A stretch of 64,000 nucleotides of DNA from Neocallimastix lanati (nom. inval.) (GCA_016946835.1 JACVTC010000056.1:675001-739000); one strand, 5' to 3'; positions 1 to 14,618 are shown, counted from the stretch's first letter. The notes: generated by a model from the letters alone, not told the origin. Program-made: numbers and translations.

Positions 1-817
<817 letters not shown>

Positions 818-1546
818 TTAACATTTAAATGTAATTGTTTGAGGCACACTATGACGAGAGAATGCATTAATTAAAAATTTTATTACATCTTTTGAAGTTA
901 CATTTTCAGTTGGTTCATCTTCTACCCATTTAGTAAAGAAGTCCACGATTACCAAAATATATTTATTATTGTTTGATGTTTTCTCTAGAGGTCCAATTAT
1001 ATCTAAATCTAAACGTGTGAAGGGTCCTTCAACTTTCGTAGGAATATCTTCTATTGGTTCTGGGTATGTTTTGGGTCTACTTAACTGACATTGTTGGCAT
1101 TTTGAAATTATTCTTTTAATATCGTTTACCATATTATTCCAATAGTAGCATTTTCGTAATCGTTGGTAAGTTTTATTATACCCTTCATGTCCTATGCAGT
1201 GAGCTTCAAGAATAAGTTTGACCTTTTCATTAATATCAGAAATTAATTTCCTATAAGTATTTCCATCTACAAAGTATTCAATTCCATCAATTGTTGAAAT
1301 TTTTTCTTCCAAAAATTCTTTTACAACTCTAGATAATAAAGATTTGTCAACTTTTGAAGAGAGTTTTGTTGCCAATATTTTCTTATCATTTATACTTTTC
1401 ATTTGAGAAAGAGCATCAGCCACAACATTCTTTTTGCCAGGTTCATATCGAATTTCTACACCTAAAAGATTTACAGCTAAACACCATCTGATTTGTTGAG
1501 CACTTGTTGGCACTTGTTGGTTCTTTCTTGTTGAATAATCCTGCAA
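818..1546 (-). mobile_element. Ty3/gypsy pol fragment: end of RNase H plus integrase, truncated
   Basis: The minus-strand open frame (242 codons, no ATG; the first codon is TTG) starts inside the end of RNase H. This is recognised by a motif of the type VVADALS (residues ~41-47). It continues into an integrase with an H-H-C-C zinc-binding motif (GHEGYNKTY ... CQQCQ, residues ~115-155) and the start of the catalytic core (LDLDIIGP, first Asp, residue ~180; then DFFTKW). The frame ends before the second Asp (TDNG) and the Glu, so the integrase cannot be functional. Directly upstream on the same strand lies an LTR-like sequence (1547-1668). Gag, protease, reverse transcriptase and most of RNase H are therefore missing between the LTR and the integrase. 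Family assignment rests on the integrase motifs. Confidence 0.85.
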
Positions 1547-1668
1547 ATATTAAATTTAATAAATTTACATGCTTTTATATTAATACATTGTGGCTCATAC
1601 ATTACATATATTACAATACATTTCAATACATTTGACGTATATTTCACATTTATTTCACTATTCTAACA
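1547..1668 (-). mobile_element. LTR-like segment abutting the Ty3/gypsy fragment
   Basis: Read on the minus strand it starts TGTTAGAAT and continues with repeated AATGTATTG-type words, a GAGCCACA box and a TATAAAAG box. This closely follows the LTR-like sequence at 27773-27940 on the plus strand, which has the same start, the same GCCACA box and the same TATAAAAGC. The boundary with the RNase H-integrase frame is estimated. Confidence 0.6.
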
Positions 1669-1674
1669 AATCTT

Positions 1675-1914
1675 TAGTAATAAATAATAAATAATGAATA
1701 AATGAATAATTAATAATTATTAAATAATGAATAAATAAATAAATAATAAATAAATAATAAATTATGAATAGTAAATAAATAAATAATAAATAAATAAATA
1801 ATTAATAAATAAATAATAAATAATAAATAATAAATAATTAATAATAAAAAATAAATAATAAATAATTAATAATAAATAATAATAATATTTATTAATAAAT
1901 AATAAATAATAAAT
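1675..1914. repeat. A/T minisatellite (AAATAAT-type units)
   Basis: Irregular runs of AAATAAT, AAAT and AATAAAT units without coding potential. This is the left part of the array that continues at 2105-3075, interrupted by an LTR-like fragment. Confidence 0.85.
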
Positions 1915-2031
1915 AAGGGAGTTTACATGTATTTATATGAATAATATGTGGCTTATAGATTTAATTTAATACAATATGTGTTAATACATTATAAATACAC
2001 TTGATACTTATATATTTCACATATTCTAACA
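1915..2031 (-). mobile_element. Solo LTR-like fragment
   Basis: Minus-strand start TGTTAGAATATGTG, then an ATAAGCCACA box (complement of 1948-1957) about 15 bp before a CATATAAAT box. It matches the layout of the LTR-like segments at 1547-1668 and 27773-27940 and is embedded in minisatellite DNA. No internal region is attached. Confidence 0.5.
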
Positions 2032-2104
2032 TTAATAATAATTAATAAATAATAAATATTAAATATTAATATTAGAAGTTAAAAATGGGTTTTATGATAA
2101 ATGT

Positions 2105-3075
2105 TTATTATTATGTATATATAATAAATTATAAATAATAAATAATTGAATAATAAATAATAAATAATAAATAATAAGCAATAAATAATAAATAATAAAT
2201 AAAAAATAATAAATAATAATAAGAATATTTATTAATAAATAATAAATAATAAATAATAAATAAAAAATAATAAAAGAATATTTATTAATAAATAATAAAT
2301 AATAAATAATAAATAAAAAATAATAAATAATAAATAATAAATAATAAATAAAAAATAATAAATAATAAATAATAAATAATAAATAAAAAATAATAAATAA
2401 TAAATAATAAATAAAAAACAATAAAAGAATATTTATTAATAAATAATAAATAATAAATAATAAATAATAAATAATAAATAAAAAATAATAAATAATAAAT
2501 AATAAATAATAAATAAAAAATAATAAATAATAAATAATAAATAAAAAACAATAAAAGAATATTTATTAATAAATAATAAATAATAAATAATAAATAATAA
2601 ATAATAAATAATAAATAATAAATAATAAATAAATGAATAATAAATAATAAATAAATGAATAATAAATAATAAATAAATGAATAATAAATAATAAATAAAT
2701 GAATAATAAATAATAAATAAATGAATAATAAATAATAAATAAATGAATAATAAATAATAAATAAATGAATAATAAATAATAAATAATAAATAATAAATAA
2801 TAAATAATAAATAATAAATAATAAATAATAAATAATAAATAATAAATAATAAATAATAAATAATAAATAATAAATAATAAATAATAAATAATAATACATA
2901 ATAAATCAATAAATCAAATAATAAATAAATAATAAATAATAAATAATAAATAATAAATAATAAAATAAAAAGAGTATTTATTAATAAATATTAAATAATT
3001 GAATAATAAATAATAAATAATAAATAATAAATAATAAATAATAAATAATAAATAATAAATAATAATAATAAATGA
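2105..3075. repeat. Heptanucleotide (AAATAAT)n array with a 22-bp higher-order unit
   Basis: Long tandem array of the 7-bp unit AAATAAT. Three units make 21 nt, so the minus strand yields spurious open frames of repeating Ile/Tyr/Leu/Phe. Between about 2634 and 2775 seven copies of a 22-bp higher-order unit, marked by GAAT, are regularly spaced. Variants carrying AAAAAATAAT interrupt the first half. Confidence 0.95.
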
Positions 3076-5646
3076 AAATAGAAGTTTCGTAATTATATAA
3101 TTAGTATTTATAAATTTTTATTATTATATATATATATAATAAATAAATAAATAATAAATGGAATGATTTAAAATAATGATATAAAAGTTTTTCATTACAC
3201 ATCTTCTAAACAATCCAAAACCGTTTAAATTGATTTAAAACAAATATGTGTAGTAACATATTTGTATATTTATTAATAATTATTAAATATTAAATTTATA
3301 TCTTTTAATAAAAATTTTTATAATATATTATTAGTTATTCATTATTATATTATAATTAATATTATAATATATATTAAATTATAAAATAAATATATAATTC
3401 AATAGATTATAAAATAATATATAATATATATTAAATTATATAGTTATTTTATAATTATATTAGAATATAATAATATTCTTATATTTAACTTTAATAAAAC
3501 TTAAATAATCTTATTTTATATTATATTATATAATATATTATTATGTATTATTTTATATTTATTTTATATTTTTACATATAATATACATTTATTATTTAAA
3601 TATAGATATTATATTTTTATATATATATTTTATATTATATGTATTTCATATTATTAAATTTATAATTTTAAAATGTAATTTCTTAATAACAACCAATTTC
3701 TAATAAAATTAATTTATAATAGTTTTTAATTATTTAGGAAAAGTAATAATAAATTAAATAGAAGATATAACTCTATTATTATAATTAAAATATAGCACAT
3801 AAAAGTTCCATATATCATAAATAAAAATCAGGTTTTAAAAATTAAATTTAATAGATTATAAATTAATAAAACACGTTTAAGATATTTATTAATTAAATTT
3901 AATTAAATATTATAATATATTATATATATTATATTAACAATTACTTTAATAAAGATTAAAAATAAACAATTTTTTAATTAAATAATTTTAACTATGATTT
4001 AAACAATTTAATTAAAAATTTTATTATTATTATTATTATTTTTATTATTATTGTTATTATTTTTATTATTACTACTATTTTTTTAATAAAAAATATTTTA
4101 ATATACATAATTAGAAATGGCATCCACATCTATGATTCATAATTTTATTTTTATTTTATTTTATTTTGTTTTTTTTTATTTTTTAAATAGATAAAATAAG
4201 AAAAGATTATACACAAGCTTTAAAACAAAATATATATATATATTTTTATAAATTTATAATTTATATTTTTTATTTTTATTTTATTTTTTTTTATTTTTTA
4301 TTATACAGGCTTATTAATTATTTATTTTTATTTTTACTTTTTTTTTTATTTTTTATTATAAAGGCTTATTAATTAAATATTTTTATTTTTAAAAATATAT
4401 TAATTAAAAATTATGTTGGGATAAATATGGAAAAATATTATTTAATTCTAAAATAATATTGTTATTAAAAATGAAAAATATGTAAAAAAAAAAAAAATTA
4501 AAATAGAATTATATTTTATATTATTATAATAAAAATTATTGTATGATTTCTAATTTAAAAATGAAAAATATTTAAAAAAAAAAATTATAATAGAATTATA
4601 TTTTATTATTATAATAAAAATTATTATATGATTTCTAAAGTAAAAAAAAATAATATGAATATAATTAAGTAAAAAAAAAAATTAATATGAATATAATATG
4701 ATTTTTATATTTATATAATTTTTTTTTAATTAGTTCGCTATATGTAATTAAAGGTATTGTTTAAATATAAAACCGATAATATTTCTTTAAAAGATATACA
4801 AAAAAAAAAAAAAAAAAAAATAGTTCTTTTTTTTTTTTTTTTTTTTTATTAATCGATATCATTTATAATGCTTTAATATATGAATACTTTTTATATAATT
4901 TTAATTTCATCATTTTAAATGATTAATTAATAAAAAAAAAGGCATTGAAATTCATGATATTAATTGATTAATTTTAAATTTTGATTTTAATAAAAATCAA
5001 ATTTTTTAAAAAAAAAATGGATCATTAAACTGTATTTCAATATAGTTTAATGATTTATTTTTCTTATTAAATCTATATGTATGCATTACTCCATTATTTA
5101 TAATGATGAATATTTAATGTAATATTGCAAACTCTTGTATTATAAATTGAATTTTCTGATGTAATAGTAATTTTGAATATAAAAATAAAATAATAAAAAA
5201 ATAAAATAATAAAAAAATAAAAAAATTATAATTTTTTTATTTTTTTTATTTTATTTTTATTATATATATTTATATATTTAAAAAAAAAAATCATTAAAAT
5301 GATATATATATATATATATATATATTTTCTATGGTATCTTTATTTTTTTTTATATATTAATTTAGATTATTAAATCTTTTTTATCTGGTATATGTTCGAA
5401 AATTCTCCATTAAATATAAATAATTATTTTAAAGTTTTTATAAAAACTAAAAGGAAATAAAATATTAACAGCAATCTTTTTTAAAAGACCAGTCTTTTTG
5501 TTTTTGTTTCTATTTTTCTTCTCCTTTTTTTTTTTTTTTTTTTTTTATATATTTTCACTTAAAATGCTGTAATTATTTCCATGAATGAATGATTTTGAAG
5601 AAATAATTAAATTAATTTATATTAAAATAAATTAATAAATTATTAT

Positions 5647-5688
<42 letters not shown>

Positions 5689-5770
5689 TTTAATAATTAT
5701 TGAAATTATATATTATATATTTTCTTCTTATTATTTATAATAGTCTATTCTTAATTATCATTAACTATGT
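3076..5770. other. 3' flank of gene A; AT-rich, no gene seen
   Basis: Low-complexity A/T sequence with no supported gene. From about 4020 to 5770 it is recognisably homologous to 35110-36726 downstream of gene B. Shared words in the same order include GATAAATATGGAAAAA, ACCGATAATATTTCTT, AAGGCATTGAAATTCATGA and ATTACTCCATTATTTATAA. It includes a poly(A)-short loop-poly(T) pair (4799-4848) and poly(T) tracts near 5530-5550 and 5649-5687. Confidence 0.7.
4799..4848. repeat. Poly(A)/poly(T) inverted homopolymer pair
   Basis: About 20 A, a short spacer, then about 20 T, able to fold as a hairpin. A counterpart sits at about 35799-35842 at the matching place downstream of gene B, both in the gene 3' flanks. 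Confidence 0.75.
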
Positions 5771-8700
5771 TTAAAATAGACGTTGGAAAAATGTACCTAA
5801 GATGGTAAGAATAATAATGGTAATGAAAGATGGCTTCAATAAAGCAATGGCACCACTAACAGTACACTTTTCTGGATTATCTTCATCTTCCATACATTCG
5901 ACATAACCGAGTTGCTCCACGGAACAAATCTTCATTTCATCAGTTTCATCATCGATCTTGACATAGTTATTCACACAGACGAGATCGAATGAGGACATGG
6001 TTTCCTCAACATTGTAGGTACAGTTTGTGAAGACACCACTGACAGCTTCAAGGTAGTTCTTTCCACGAAGACTGACAATGGCAGTAGATTTATTATTCTT
6101 TTGAATGTCATCTACTGCTTGCTTAATCTCATCAGGGAATTCTTCTGTGAGGGCCAATGGGAAGTTGACAACGACGTTATCATCGTAGGAACAGTAACGA
6201 GAAACCACTGGAACGAGAAGAGAGCCGACTTCACAGCGGTAGTAGGCATCATCAATGTAGTAGTATTGTCCATTGACACAGTTTTGTTTGACACATTCGG
6301 TGGCTTCCAATCCTTCAGAATCATGGACACAAGAGAAGACTTCTCCGGTATTAGTGAAGTAGTAGCCCGATTCATCAATTGGCTTACATTCATCATCTTC
6401 TTGATCACAGTGATACATTTCATTATCGACAGTGTAGTAGTATCCGTAGTTAGCTTTACCTTGAATGATGATTTCATCACCCTTCTTAACAAACTTGTAG
6501 ACATAGGTGTTCGTTGGATCAATGGCAATGTAGGCATATCCAGAAGTACTTGGAGAAGACCAGACACCATTTTTGTATCTTAAGATGTTTCTGGCTTGAG
6601 CATCGTAGTAGTAGGTATCTTCATCAGGTTCGTAGACACGACAAGAAGAAAGGTTACATCCATAGACAACAATACTGTTGTTCTTATTCTTGTAGTTCTT
6701 ACTAACGACGGTGGTGTTGGTGGAGAGACTGATGATGTAGAAGCCGGTTTGATCGACCATTTCGGCAGCAAATTGGTTCATATGGTAGAGGTGTTGAGAG
6801 TATCCGTAGATGTAGTTATTGATGTTACCGGCACGATAACATTCACCCGTTTCACGGTTCTTAATGTCAGTGGTGGCAAGAACAATTTCACCCTTGTAGG
6901 TGATACAGAATTCTTGGTTCTTCAAATCAGCATTTGGAGTACATTTGTTGTTGGCAAAGATACAGATGATATCCTTTTCATAGGCAAAGGAGAAGACATC
7001 ATTATTTACATTGTACTTCAATATTCTCTTGTTGACATCAGCATAATAAGAATTGGCTTCTGGTTTATCGATGATGCTACAGCTACTTCCGTTACAGCGG
7101 TAGAGTTTGACATTTTCATCATTGTAGGCATCAATTTCATTGCCACTAACAAGTTCGTTTTTGGCGACATTAATGAAGTAGTAACCAGTTTCGTAGAATT
7201 GAAGGATACTACCTTGATCAAGAGTGTAAATGTTGGATCCGACAGTGAAGTACATATCACTGTAGGAATCGTTGACTTCAAGACAGTTAGAGTTGGTGGT
7301 AGTGTAGACATAGGTGGAGGTGACACCAGAAATGACATTTGGCTTAACAACGACGGTATCGGTAGCGAAATAGAAGACGGAACGATCACTGTTAGTACAA
7401 ATGTTACCAGCAGCAATAGAAGTAGTTGCAGATTTAGTCATGGCATATTCAAGGGTGATGTAACACTTGTTGTTGTTAAATTCACACATTGGAATGGCAG
7501 CTAATTCACTGGCGGAGAGGGCAGTACATTTACCGGCAACACAACGAATAATACCATAGGCATCATCAGAATTATCTCGTAAATTGATCCTCTTTCCATC
7601 TTTCTCCAAGTCACCATCATCACGTCCATGGACATTTTGAACATTTTGAGCGTTATCGGAACGTTTATTAAACGTGAGACCCTTGAGGGCACCTCTAAAG
7701 AAACCGTTCTTGACAGTGATAGTCTTACACTTATGACCCGCCTTACAACGAATTAAGACATTCGATAAGCTTGACATATAGAAACCATTATTGGTAGCTT
7801 CAGAAGAACAGGTGACGACATTACTATTTTGGACACAATTAATAATGGTGTTGCTACTTTCAGAGGAATCAGCATTATCATAGTAGTTAACGGTTGGAGT
7901 AAATTCAGCACAAGAAGTTGGACTGGTACATTGAATTAAAAGAGTACTGGTATGAGTGAGATAATATCCGGATTTAGCCTTGGCAACATTACATTTACCA
8001 CCCTTACATTCAATGATGGCATTATTTCTCTTATCAAATCCAGCATTGACATACTTCACCTTATTCTTGACTTGACTGTAAGAACAGTTAGTAGCCGTAG
8101 TACATTTTATGATACCATTGTTATCAGTATGACCGTGAGCGACATAATAACCGACTTCAGCAGCGACAGTCATACAATTACTATTATTACATTGAATTAA
8201 ACTGTTGGTAGTGGAGTCATAGCCACTGTTTTCGTAATAGGTAGAACTCTTTGGCTTTAGGCTGATACAATTTTCACCTTTTTCACATTGAATAATGTAT
8301 GGATGTTTAGTACCACTGGTGACACGATTACCATCGACCACATAACCAGTGAATGAAGCGTATTCCAAGTTACCTTCATTACAGAAGACAGCCTTGCGAT
8401 TTTCAGAATCAAACATGTAGGTATTTGAGGTACATCTTGGACGCATAGCACAGACCTTAGTAGATTCATTACAATCATAGAGTGAGATATCTGAGGTATC
8501 ACCACCTAAAGAATCGACTAATTTACCATTCTTATCGATCATGATGACACCACTTCTGTAGAAGCGATTAATGAAGTAACGAGAAATTTTGAATAAGGAA
8601 CCGGTTTCAGACCTTATACCTGGGAATCCATTACTTGGAATGGTAGCGAAGGCATAGGTATCATCCGATTTAGAAGCCGTAATGGCAGTACTGTTATTAG

Positions 8701-11700
8701 CAGTGAAGAATTTCAATTGACTATCTTCATAACAGTAGTTTCCTGGAACAGCTTTTTCAGCCAATGGACATGATTTGGTGTCTTCTTCCTCACACTCCTT
8801 TCCTTCCTTTTCACACTTGATAATTTTCTTTTCCTCATTACCGGCATTGGCATAGTAACCGAGATCGACTTTAACGGTACTACAACCTTCAGTGGAATCA
8901 CAAATGATGGTTTGATTGATTGACTTGTTGTAGCCACTATTCAAGTAGTAACCTTCGGACGTGAAGGCTGTGGTCAATGTACATTTTTCTTCTTCATCTC
9001 CTCTCTTTCTACGTCTTTCTGTTGCTGGTGCTGGTGGAGTGGATTTAATACATTTAATTAAACCATCGACATTATCACCATCCTTACCAATATAGTACAT
9101 TGGAACAGCAGCTGGAGTTTGTTTTGCACATTTCTTTTTGGAACAGAAAATAATAGCATTGGTTAAATCGGCACTTTCAGCATTGACATAGTACTCTACT
9201 TCCTTTTCTGAAGTAGCCAAACCAACACATCCATTATCAGAGGAACATTGAATTAATTGGTTATTGTCACCGGATTCAGAGTAGTTGGAATTGATGTAGA
9301 CACCTTCGGTGGTATCTGCTTCTGCCTTACAGGTACATTTCACAGTATCATCTTCAAGGGCACATTCAATGATATCATAATTCAATGGAGTTTCATCGAT
9401 ATCACCAGCATTGATATAGTATTCCTTACTTGTTTCCGTGGCAGCACTGGCCATCTTACTACAGGCATTCTTGGCACACTTGATTAATGGGACCTTGGCA
9501 TTATCAATAGTATTGCTATTGACATAGACCTGATATTGATCGGCCTTGTAGAGATCACAGGTGACGGCATCACCATCTCCGCTAGCACATTGAATAAGGG
9601 CATATTCAAATTTATCTTTACCTTCATTTCCTGAATTAAGGTAATAGTTTGGAGCAGGTGAGGATGAGGATTGTTCTTCAACTGTTATTGTATAAACTGT
9701 TGGATTTGCTTCTGTTTCTGGTGTTGCATCGGCTTCTCTTCTTTCTTGATTTGCAGTATCTATTGCAGATGGAGTTTCGCTTTCATCACCAAGGGTAACG
9801 GCAGTAGCTATACATCCATCAGTTTCTGAACAAATAATCAATTGATTATTTGGGTCGTCACTGTTACCGTTGAGGTAGACATCCCCTTCTTTTCCGTCAG
9901 TAATATCACAGGAAATGGATCCTACAGCGCCAGCTTTACCACTACTTTTTTTAAGGGAACATTTAATCAAGTCCAATTTGAGTTTATCACCGTCAGGTAG
10001 ATCTCCTCCATTAACAAAGAATTGAGGTTTGTTTGCTTCAGCGGTTGAGTTAGTCGCACTACAACCTGTACCACTTATACATGAAATAACGGTAGATGAA
10101 TCAAATGAATTGATATAAACCATTTTTTCTTCTCCATCTGCGGGTTCACAAATGATAGTACCATCGTCATTTGGAGAACATTTAATGAGATCACCGTTAA
10201 CGGGATCGTTGCCATCAGATTTCAAATCACTTGAATTCAAGAAGTATTGATATTTATCAGCCGTTGCCGTACTTGGAACAGCCATACATCCAGTGGAGGC
10301 ATCCTTACAAATAATAAGTTGCAGGTCAAGAGCATTGATATAGATATCTTTTGCTTCAGCTACGACTACTTCACATTTAATATCCGAACTTTCACATTTA
10401 ATTAAGGTATCGGTTAACTTTTCGGAATTGGAAGCTCCAGCATTAACATAGTATACAATTGTAGCTGTTTCACCCTCTGCAAAAGCAGCCTTTTCAGTAC
10501 AATCTTCATTGGTACATACAATAATTTGTAATGGAGTAGCTGAGTCGAAATTGGCATTTATAAAGACATCATTTTCCTTGGTTGTTAAATTGGTATCACA
10601 AGTTTTTTTATCATCAGCATCAGCAACACATCTAATAATTTCAGTTTTAGTGGCTCCGTCATAGTCCTTTCCTTCGCTGTTCGTATCGGCATTAACGTAG
10701 AATTCTGTCTTTTCGGTTGTTGCGGCACTTGCTGTTAAAGTACATGAACCTTCGGCAGTACATTTAATAAGATGATTTGCGTTATCCGCATTTTCGCCAA
10801 AGTTTGCATTCAAAAATACCTTCTTTCCTGGTACAGCCTTTAATTCTTCTTGAGTTACCTCAACACAACCAGTGTCATTATAACATTTAATAAGACTGCT
10901 GTCTGTTTCCTTACTAACATAGTATGCCGATGTAGTTCTAGTGGAACTGTTTAGGACAGAGGTACAACCAGGGGTGGTAAAGCAACGAATAATATTCTTG
11001 ACGTTATAGGAATCAATGTAAACATCCTTGTCTTCTGATGCGGTAATAGGTGAACATGGTGCCGATGCATTTGACAAATCACATTCAATTACTGCGTTTG
11101 CTAATATATTATCTGTGTCTGGTTCACCGTGTACGTAATGTTCCTTCACACCATCAACAGGAGTAGGATTCTTGAATAATTCACATTTTTCTGCTGTACA
11201 TTTGATAAGGTAGTTTACGGCATCCTTAGGAGCTTCACCATAATTACCATTAACAAAGAAGTTTTCTGTGGCAGTACCGGCAAGGGTAACGCTTTGAGCA
11301 GTACAAGTATTGGTGGCGGTACACTTTATTAAGTTATAACTGGCATTCGTACTATCGGTATAAGTTCCAGCATTGACGTAATATACATTAGCTGCAGAAG
11401 CAGCGGAAGGAGTACAAGCCTTACTGGTACCAGCACATATAATTATAGGATTAGCAGTGTCCGTTGCGATATAACCATTGAGATAGATGTCATTTTCGTT
11501 AATTTCTGCCACTGGAGTACAAGCCGTATTAGTACATCTAATTATTTTATTGGTATAAGCAGTGGTATCAGCGGCAACGGCAGCATTTCTGTAGAAGGCT
11601 GGCACATCAACAGCTCCAATTCCTGCATACGCTTCACATTTACTACTACATTGAATTAATAATCCAGTAGAGGCATTAATATAGATGTCATTAGCAGCAA

Positions 11701-14618
11701 CTCCAGTAGTAACAACTTCAGATGTAGCAACTAAAGCAGCAGCACCATTACCACGTCTTCTTGCTGTTGGAGCTGCAAAAGTGACTTTAATTAAAGTGTT
11801 GTTTATTCCAGTTCCAGCACCATTCACATAGTATTCAACATCACCGGCAGCTTGTCCTGTCTTTCCAAAGGGAACACATCCAGCAGCATCAGTACATTTA
11901 ATAAGATAGTTCACAGTATCAGTTCCATAATTTTTATTAATGAAGATTAATTCAGTGACGGGAGTTGTAATCGTTTGAGCTGTAGGTGTACAAGAGCCAT
12001 TACATACAATCAATGTATCCGTCAATTTTTGAGTTCCAGCTGCATTAACATAATATTCAATTGCTGATGTTGATCCAGCGCTTGGTTTTGCTTCACATTT
12101 TTTGTTACTACATATGATTAAATGGTTAGTATTATCACCGGCACCGCTAGCAATGTAATTAGCATTAATAAAGACATCATTTTCACTGGCATCAGCGGGT
12201 TCACAATTAGTTTCACATTTAATTAACAACTTTTTATAGTCGTTATCTGTTTCTACGGCGGCATTAACATAATAAGCAGGAGTTGTAGTGTTGGAAGGAT
12301 CAACACCAGTACAACCATCACTAGTACATTGAATTAACTTTTTATCGGTGGCATTATTGATATAGATGGCATTTTCAGCAGCTTGAGGTAGAATGGAACA
12401 AGAAACAGTAGTCGTACCGGTACATTTAATGATGGCATTCTTTAATTTATCGGTGTCAGGAACAGCATGAATATAGAAACCTTCGGTGACATCAGTGGCA
12501 GGAGCACAAGTTGATGCAGTGTCACATAAAATTAATCCAGAATAGGAAGGTGGCGTGGCGTCAGCTCTTGTTTTAGTGGTCGTTGTAATGAGTTTACTAG
12601 CATCAACATAATAACCAGTAGCTAAAGTGCCAGTTGGATTAGCACATGCTCTATCGTCCTTACATTCAATTAATTTGGCAAATTTATTTGATTCATCCTT
12701 ACTTCCTTGATCAATGAAATATCCAGTGACAGAATATGGTTTAGTTTCACAGACTGTCGTAGTACATAAAATTAATGGCTTTGGGGCAGTAGTGGAAGTA
12801 GCATCAGTTCCCGAATTTAAATAGTAACCCACTTCTCCTTTGGATGCTTTACATTTCGGACCAGTAGAATCATAGGTAATAAGAGCATTATCTATACTGG
12901 AAGCACCCGAATTGACATAAGTTTTATTTTCGGCACAAGTAGCCTTGGCACAACTATCATTTGTACAAGAAATAAGACCATCTGCAGCAGCACTTGGGAC
13001 GGCAGCATTCAAATAGGTAGTGTCATTGGTAGCGGTTTCAGCCGTACATTTAGTACCATCACACTTGATAAGGGCATCAGTTAAGCTGTTAGCGGCAGCG
13101 GCTCCATTGAGGTAGACAGAACCAGCCGCTGGGGTACTTGTACTTGTATCACATGAACCAGCGGTGGCACAAGTAATGACTTTGGTGTAAGTAGTGACGT
13201 TTTGAGTAGTTGATTTTGTACCAGCATCTAAAAAGATACCTGTGGAAGTTGTATCCTTATCACATTTATTTTGTGTACCGTCACATTTAATTAAAGTCTT
13301 AGCATTGTTTTCACCATCAATTAAAAAGTAATCATTGGCGACGGCATCGGTGGCGTCACAGCTATCGCTATCACAAATAATCATGGCCTTCGTTAAACCG
13401 GAGGCCGCTGAATTAAGGTAGATTTTACCATCGGTACCACCCGTGGCAGAACATTTATTAGTGGCACAGGTGATGAGTTCATCTGTACCAAATGTTTTTT
13501 TGTTGGCATTGACAAAGGTAACATCCGTAGCAGTAGCAGCACCAGAAACACATCCAATTTTGCCATTAGCGTCTTTTGTACATTTAATGAGATTGGTGTG
13601 ATCGGTGGTTGTAGTTTCATCTTGAGTATTAGCATCCAAGTAGACTCCTTCATCAGTAATTTCCTTTTTTTCACATTTACTATCACATAATATGAGTTGT
13701 TTGGTGTCCTTGTCACTACCGCTGTTAGTATAGTAACCCGCCACCGCCGTTTTAGCTTCACATTTATCGCCAGATTTACAAACAATAATGGCATTGTCAA
13801 GACCTGAGGTGACCGCAGCATTCAAGTAAACGGCATCCGCCAAAGCCACGACATCACAACCTAGTGTACCGTCCGTTGTTTTGCATTCCAAAACATTCTT
13901 ATAATTACTAGCATAGGTGTTTCCATCTAAATAGACATCGCCTTCAGTAGGAGTGACAGCGGAGGCTTTCTTTTGATTGTCAACCTTGAATAAGAGGGTG
14001 GTGGCGGCGACATTGGATCCCTCATTTTTATAGTATCCTTCTGTTTCAAGAAGGGTACATTCCCCAGAAGTACATTTAAATAATTTCTCTTTACCGCTTG
14101 CTTCATTTAAATATTGAGTAAGGGTGGTCTCCAGTGTCAACTTAGTACCAGATTCAGTATATTTATAAAGGTATAATTTATCATCAGCTGCTAAGGTGGA
14201 ATAGTCATATTCTAAACATGTTCCTGTTGATGGACATTTATAAACATAATAGCCAGCGGTTGTTATGGATTTTGGAGCACATGATGAACTAGTACTTTCA
14301 TATAATACATCATCAATAAGACATAATCCTGTAAAATCTGTAGCCGGATCACCAGTAGTACATGCTGGGTTCGTAGCATCTGCAGCAGGAGCTGAACATG
14401 TCGGTATACCTATAGATAAAAGTAATTATTATCATTATTAATTATTTTTTTTTATATTCAATAAATGTATATAATTAAACAAATAATTTATTAATTATTA
14501 ATAATATTTTTTTTATTTAAAAAAAGATTTTTAATATTTCTATCTATATATCTATTTATTATTATGAGTCATACCTGAAGCTGATATTCTATTAGCAATG
14601 AAGAGTAATCCTAGAAGT
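5771..14618 (-). CDS. Gene A: giant secreted Cys-rich repeat protein, candidate scaffoldin (ScaA-like)
   Basis: Two supported exons: 14575-14618 (hydrophobic signal core, LLGLLFIANRIS) and 5771-14409, joined by a 165-bp GT-AG intron in matching phase. With an inferred 5-nt start exon (15194-15198) the product is about 2,895 residues. The large open frame has no ATG near its upstream end, because the true N-terminus is spliced. After the signal comes a Cys-rich head (C...YESTSSSC), then dozens of ~30-35-residue units: aromatic pair, N-x-G, L-I-x-C, second Cys. The non-repeat C-terminal block (about residue 1,900 on; DNA ~5771-9000) is nearly shared with genes B and C. The end is S-G-A plus a hydrophobic tail, suggesting a GPI or membrane anchor. 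Dibasic runs sit at ~9000-9015, 9733 and 11755. Repeats, secretion and anchoring fit my memory of gut-fungal cellulosome scaffoldins, which bind dockerin-bearing enzymes. Adhesin or other wall protein is the alternative. Confidence 0.88.
14410..14574 (-). other. Intron of gene A between signal exon and main exon
   Basis: On the minus strand the donor is GTATGA at 14574 and the acceptor is TATCTATAG ending at 14410. Splicing joins the last G of the signal exon to GT of the main exon, giving a Gly codon and keeping the frame. Homologous introns in B (48610-48986) and C (62937-63058) sit at the same place with the same phase. Confidence 0.85.

Noticed and set aside
2092-2909. Minus-strand open frames of repeating Ile/Tyr/Leu/Phe
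   Set aside because: Translation of the 7-bp AAATAAT repeat, whose 21-nt period avoids stops. The same holds for frames at 18573-18932, 19370-19816, 26404-26598 and 27556-27771.
6596-7504. Long plus-strand open frame (302 codons) antisense to gene A, with a same-length counterpart at 55138-56046 antisense to gene C
   Set aside because: It mirrors the conserved coding block on the other strand. Conservation follows from the sense gene, the product is Val/Ile/Asp-rich without motifs, and B has it broken. The same applies to the other plus-strand frames within A, B and C.
12000-14140. Start of gene A at 14140, gene B at 43410 and gene C at 62757
   Set aside because: These first codons are TTG and the frame stays open and homologous upstream to an AG acceptor, so they are only internal positions of exons.
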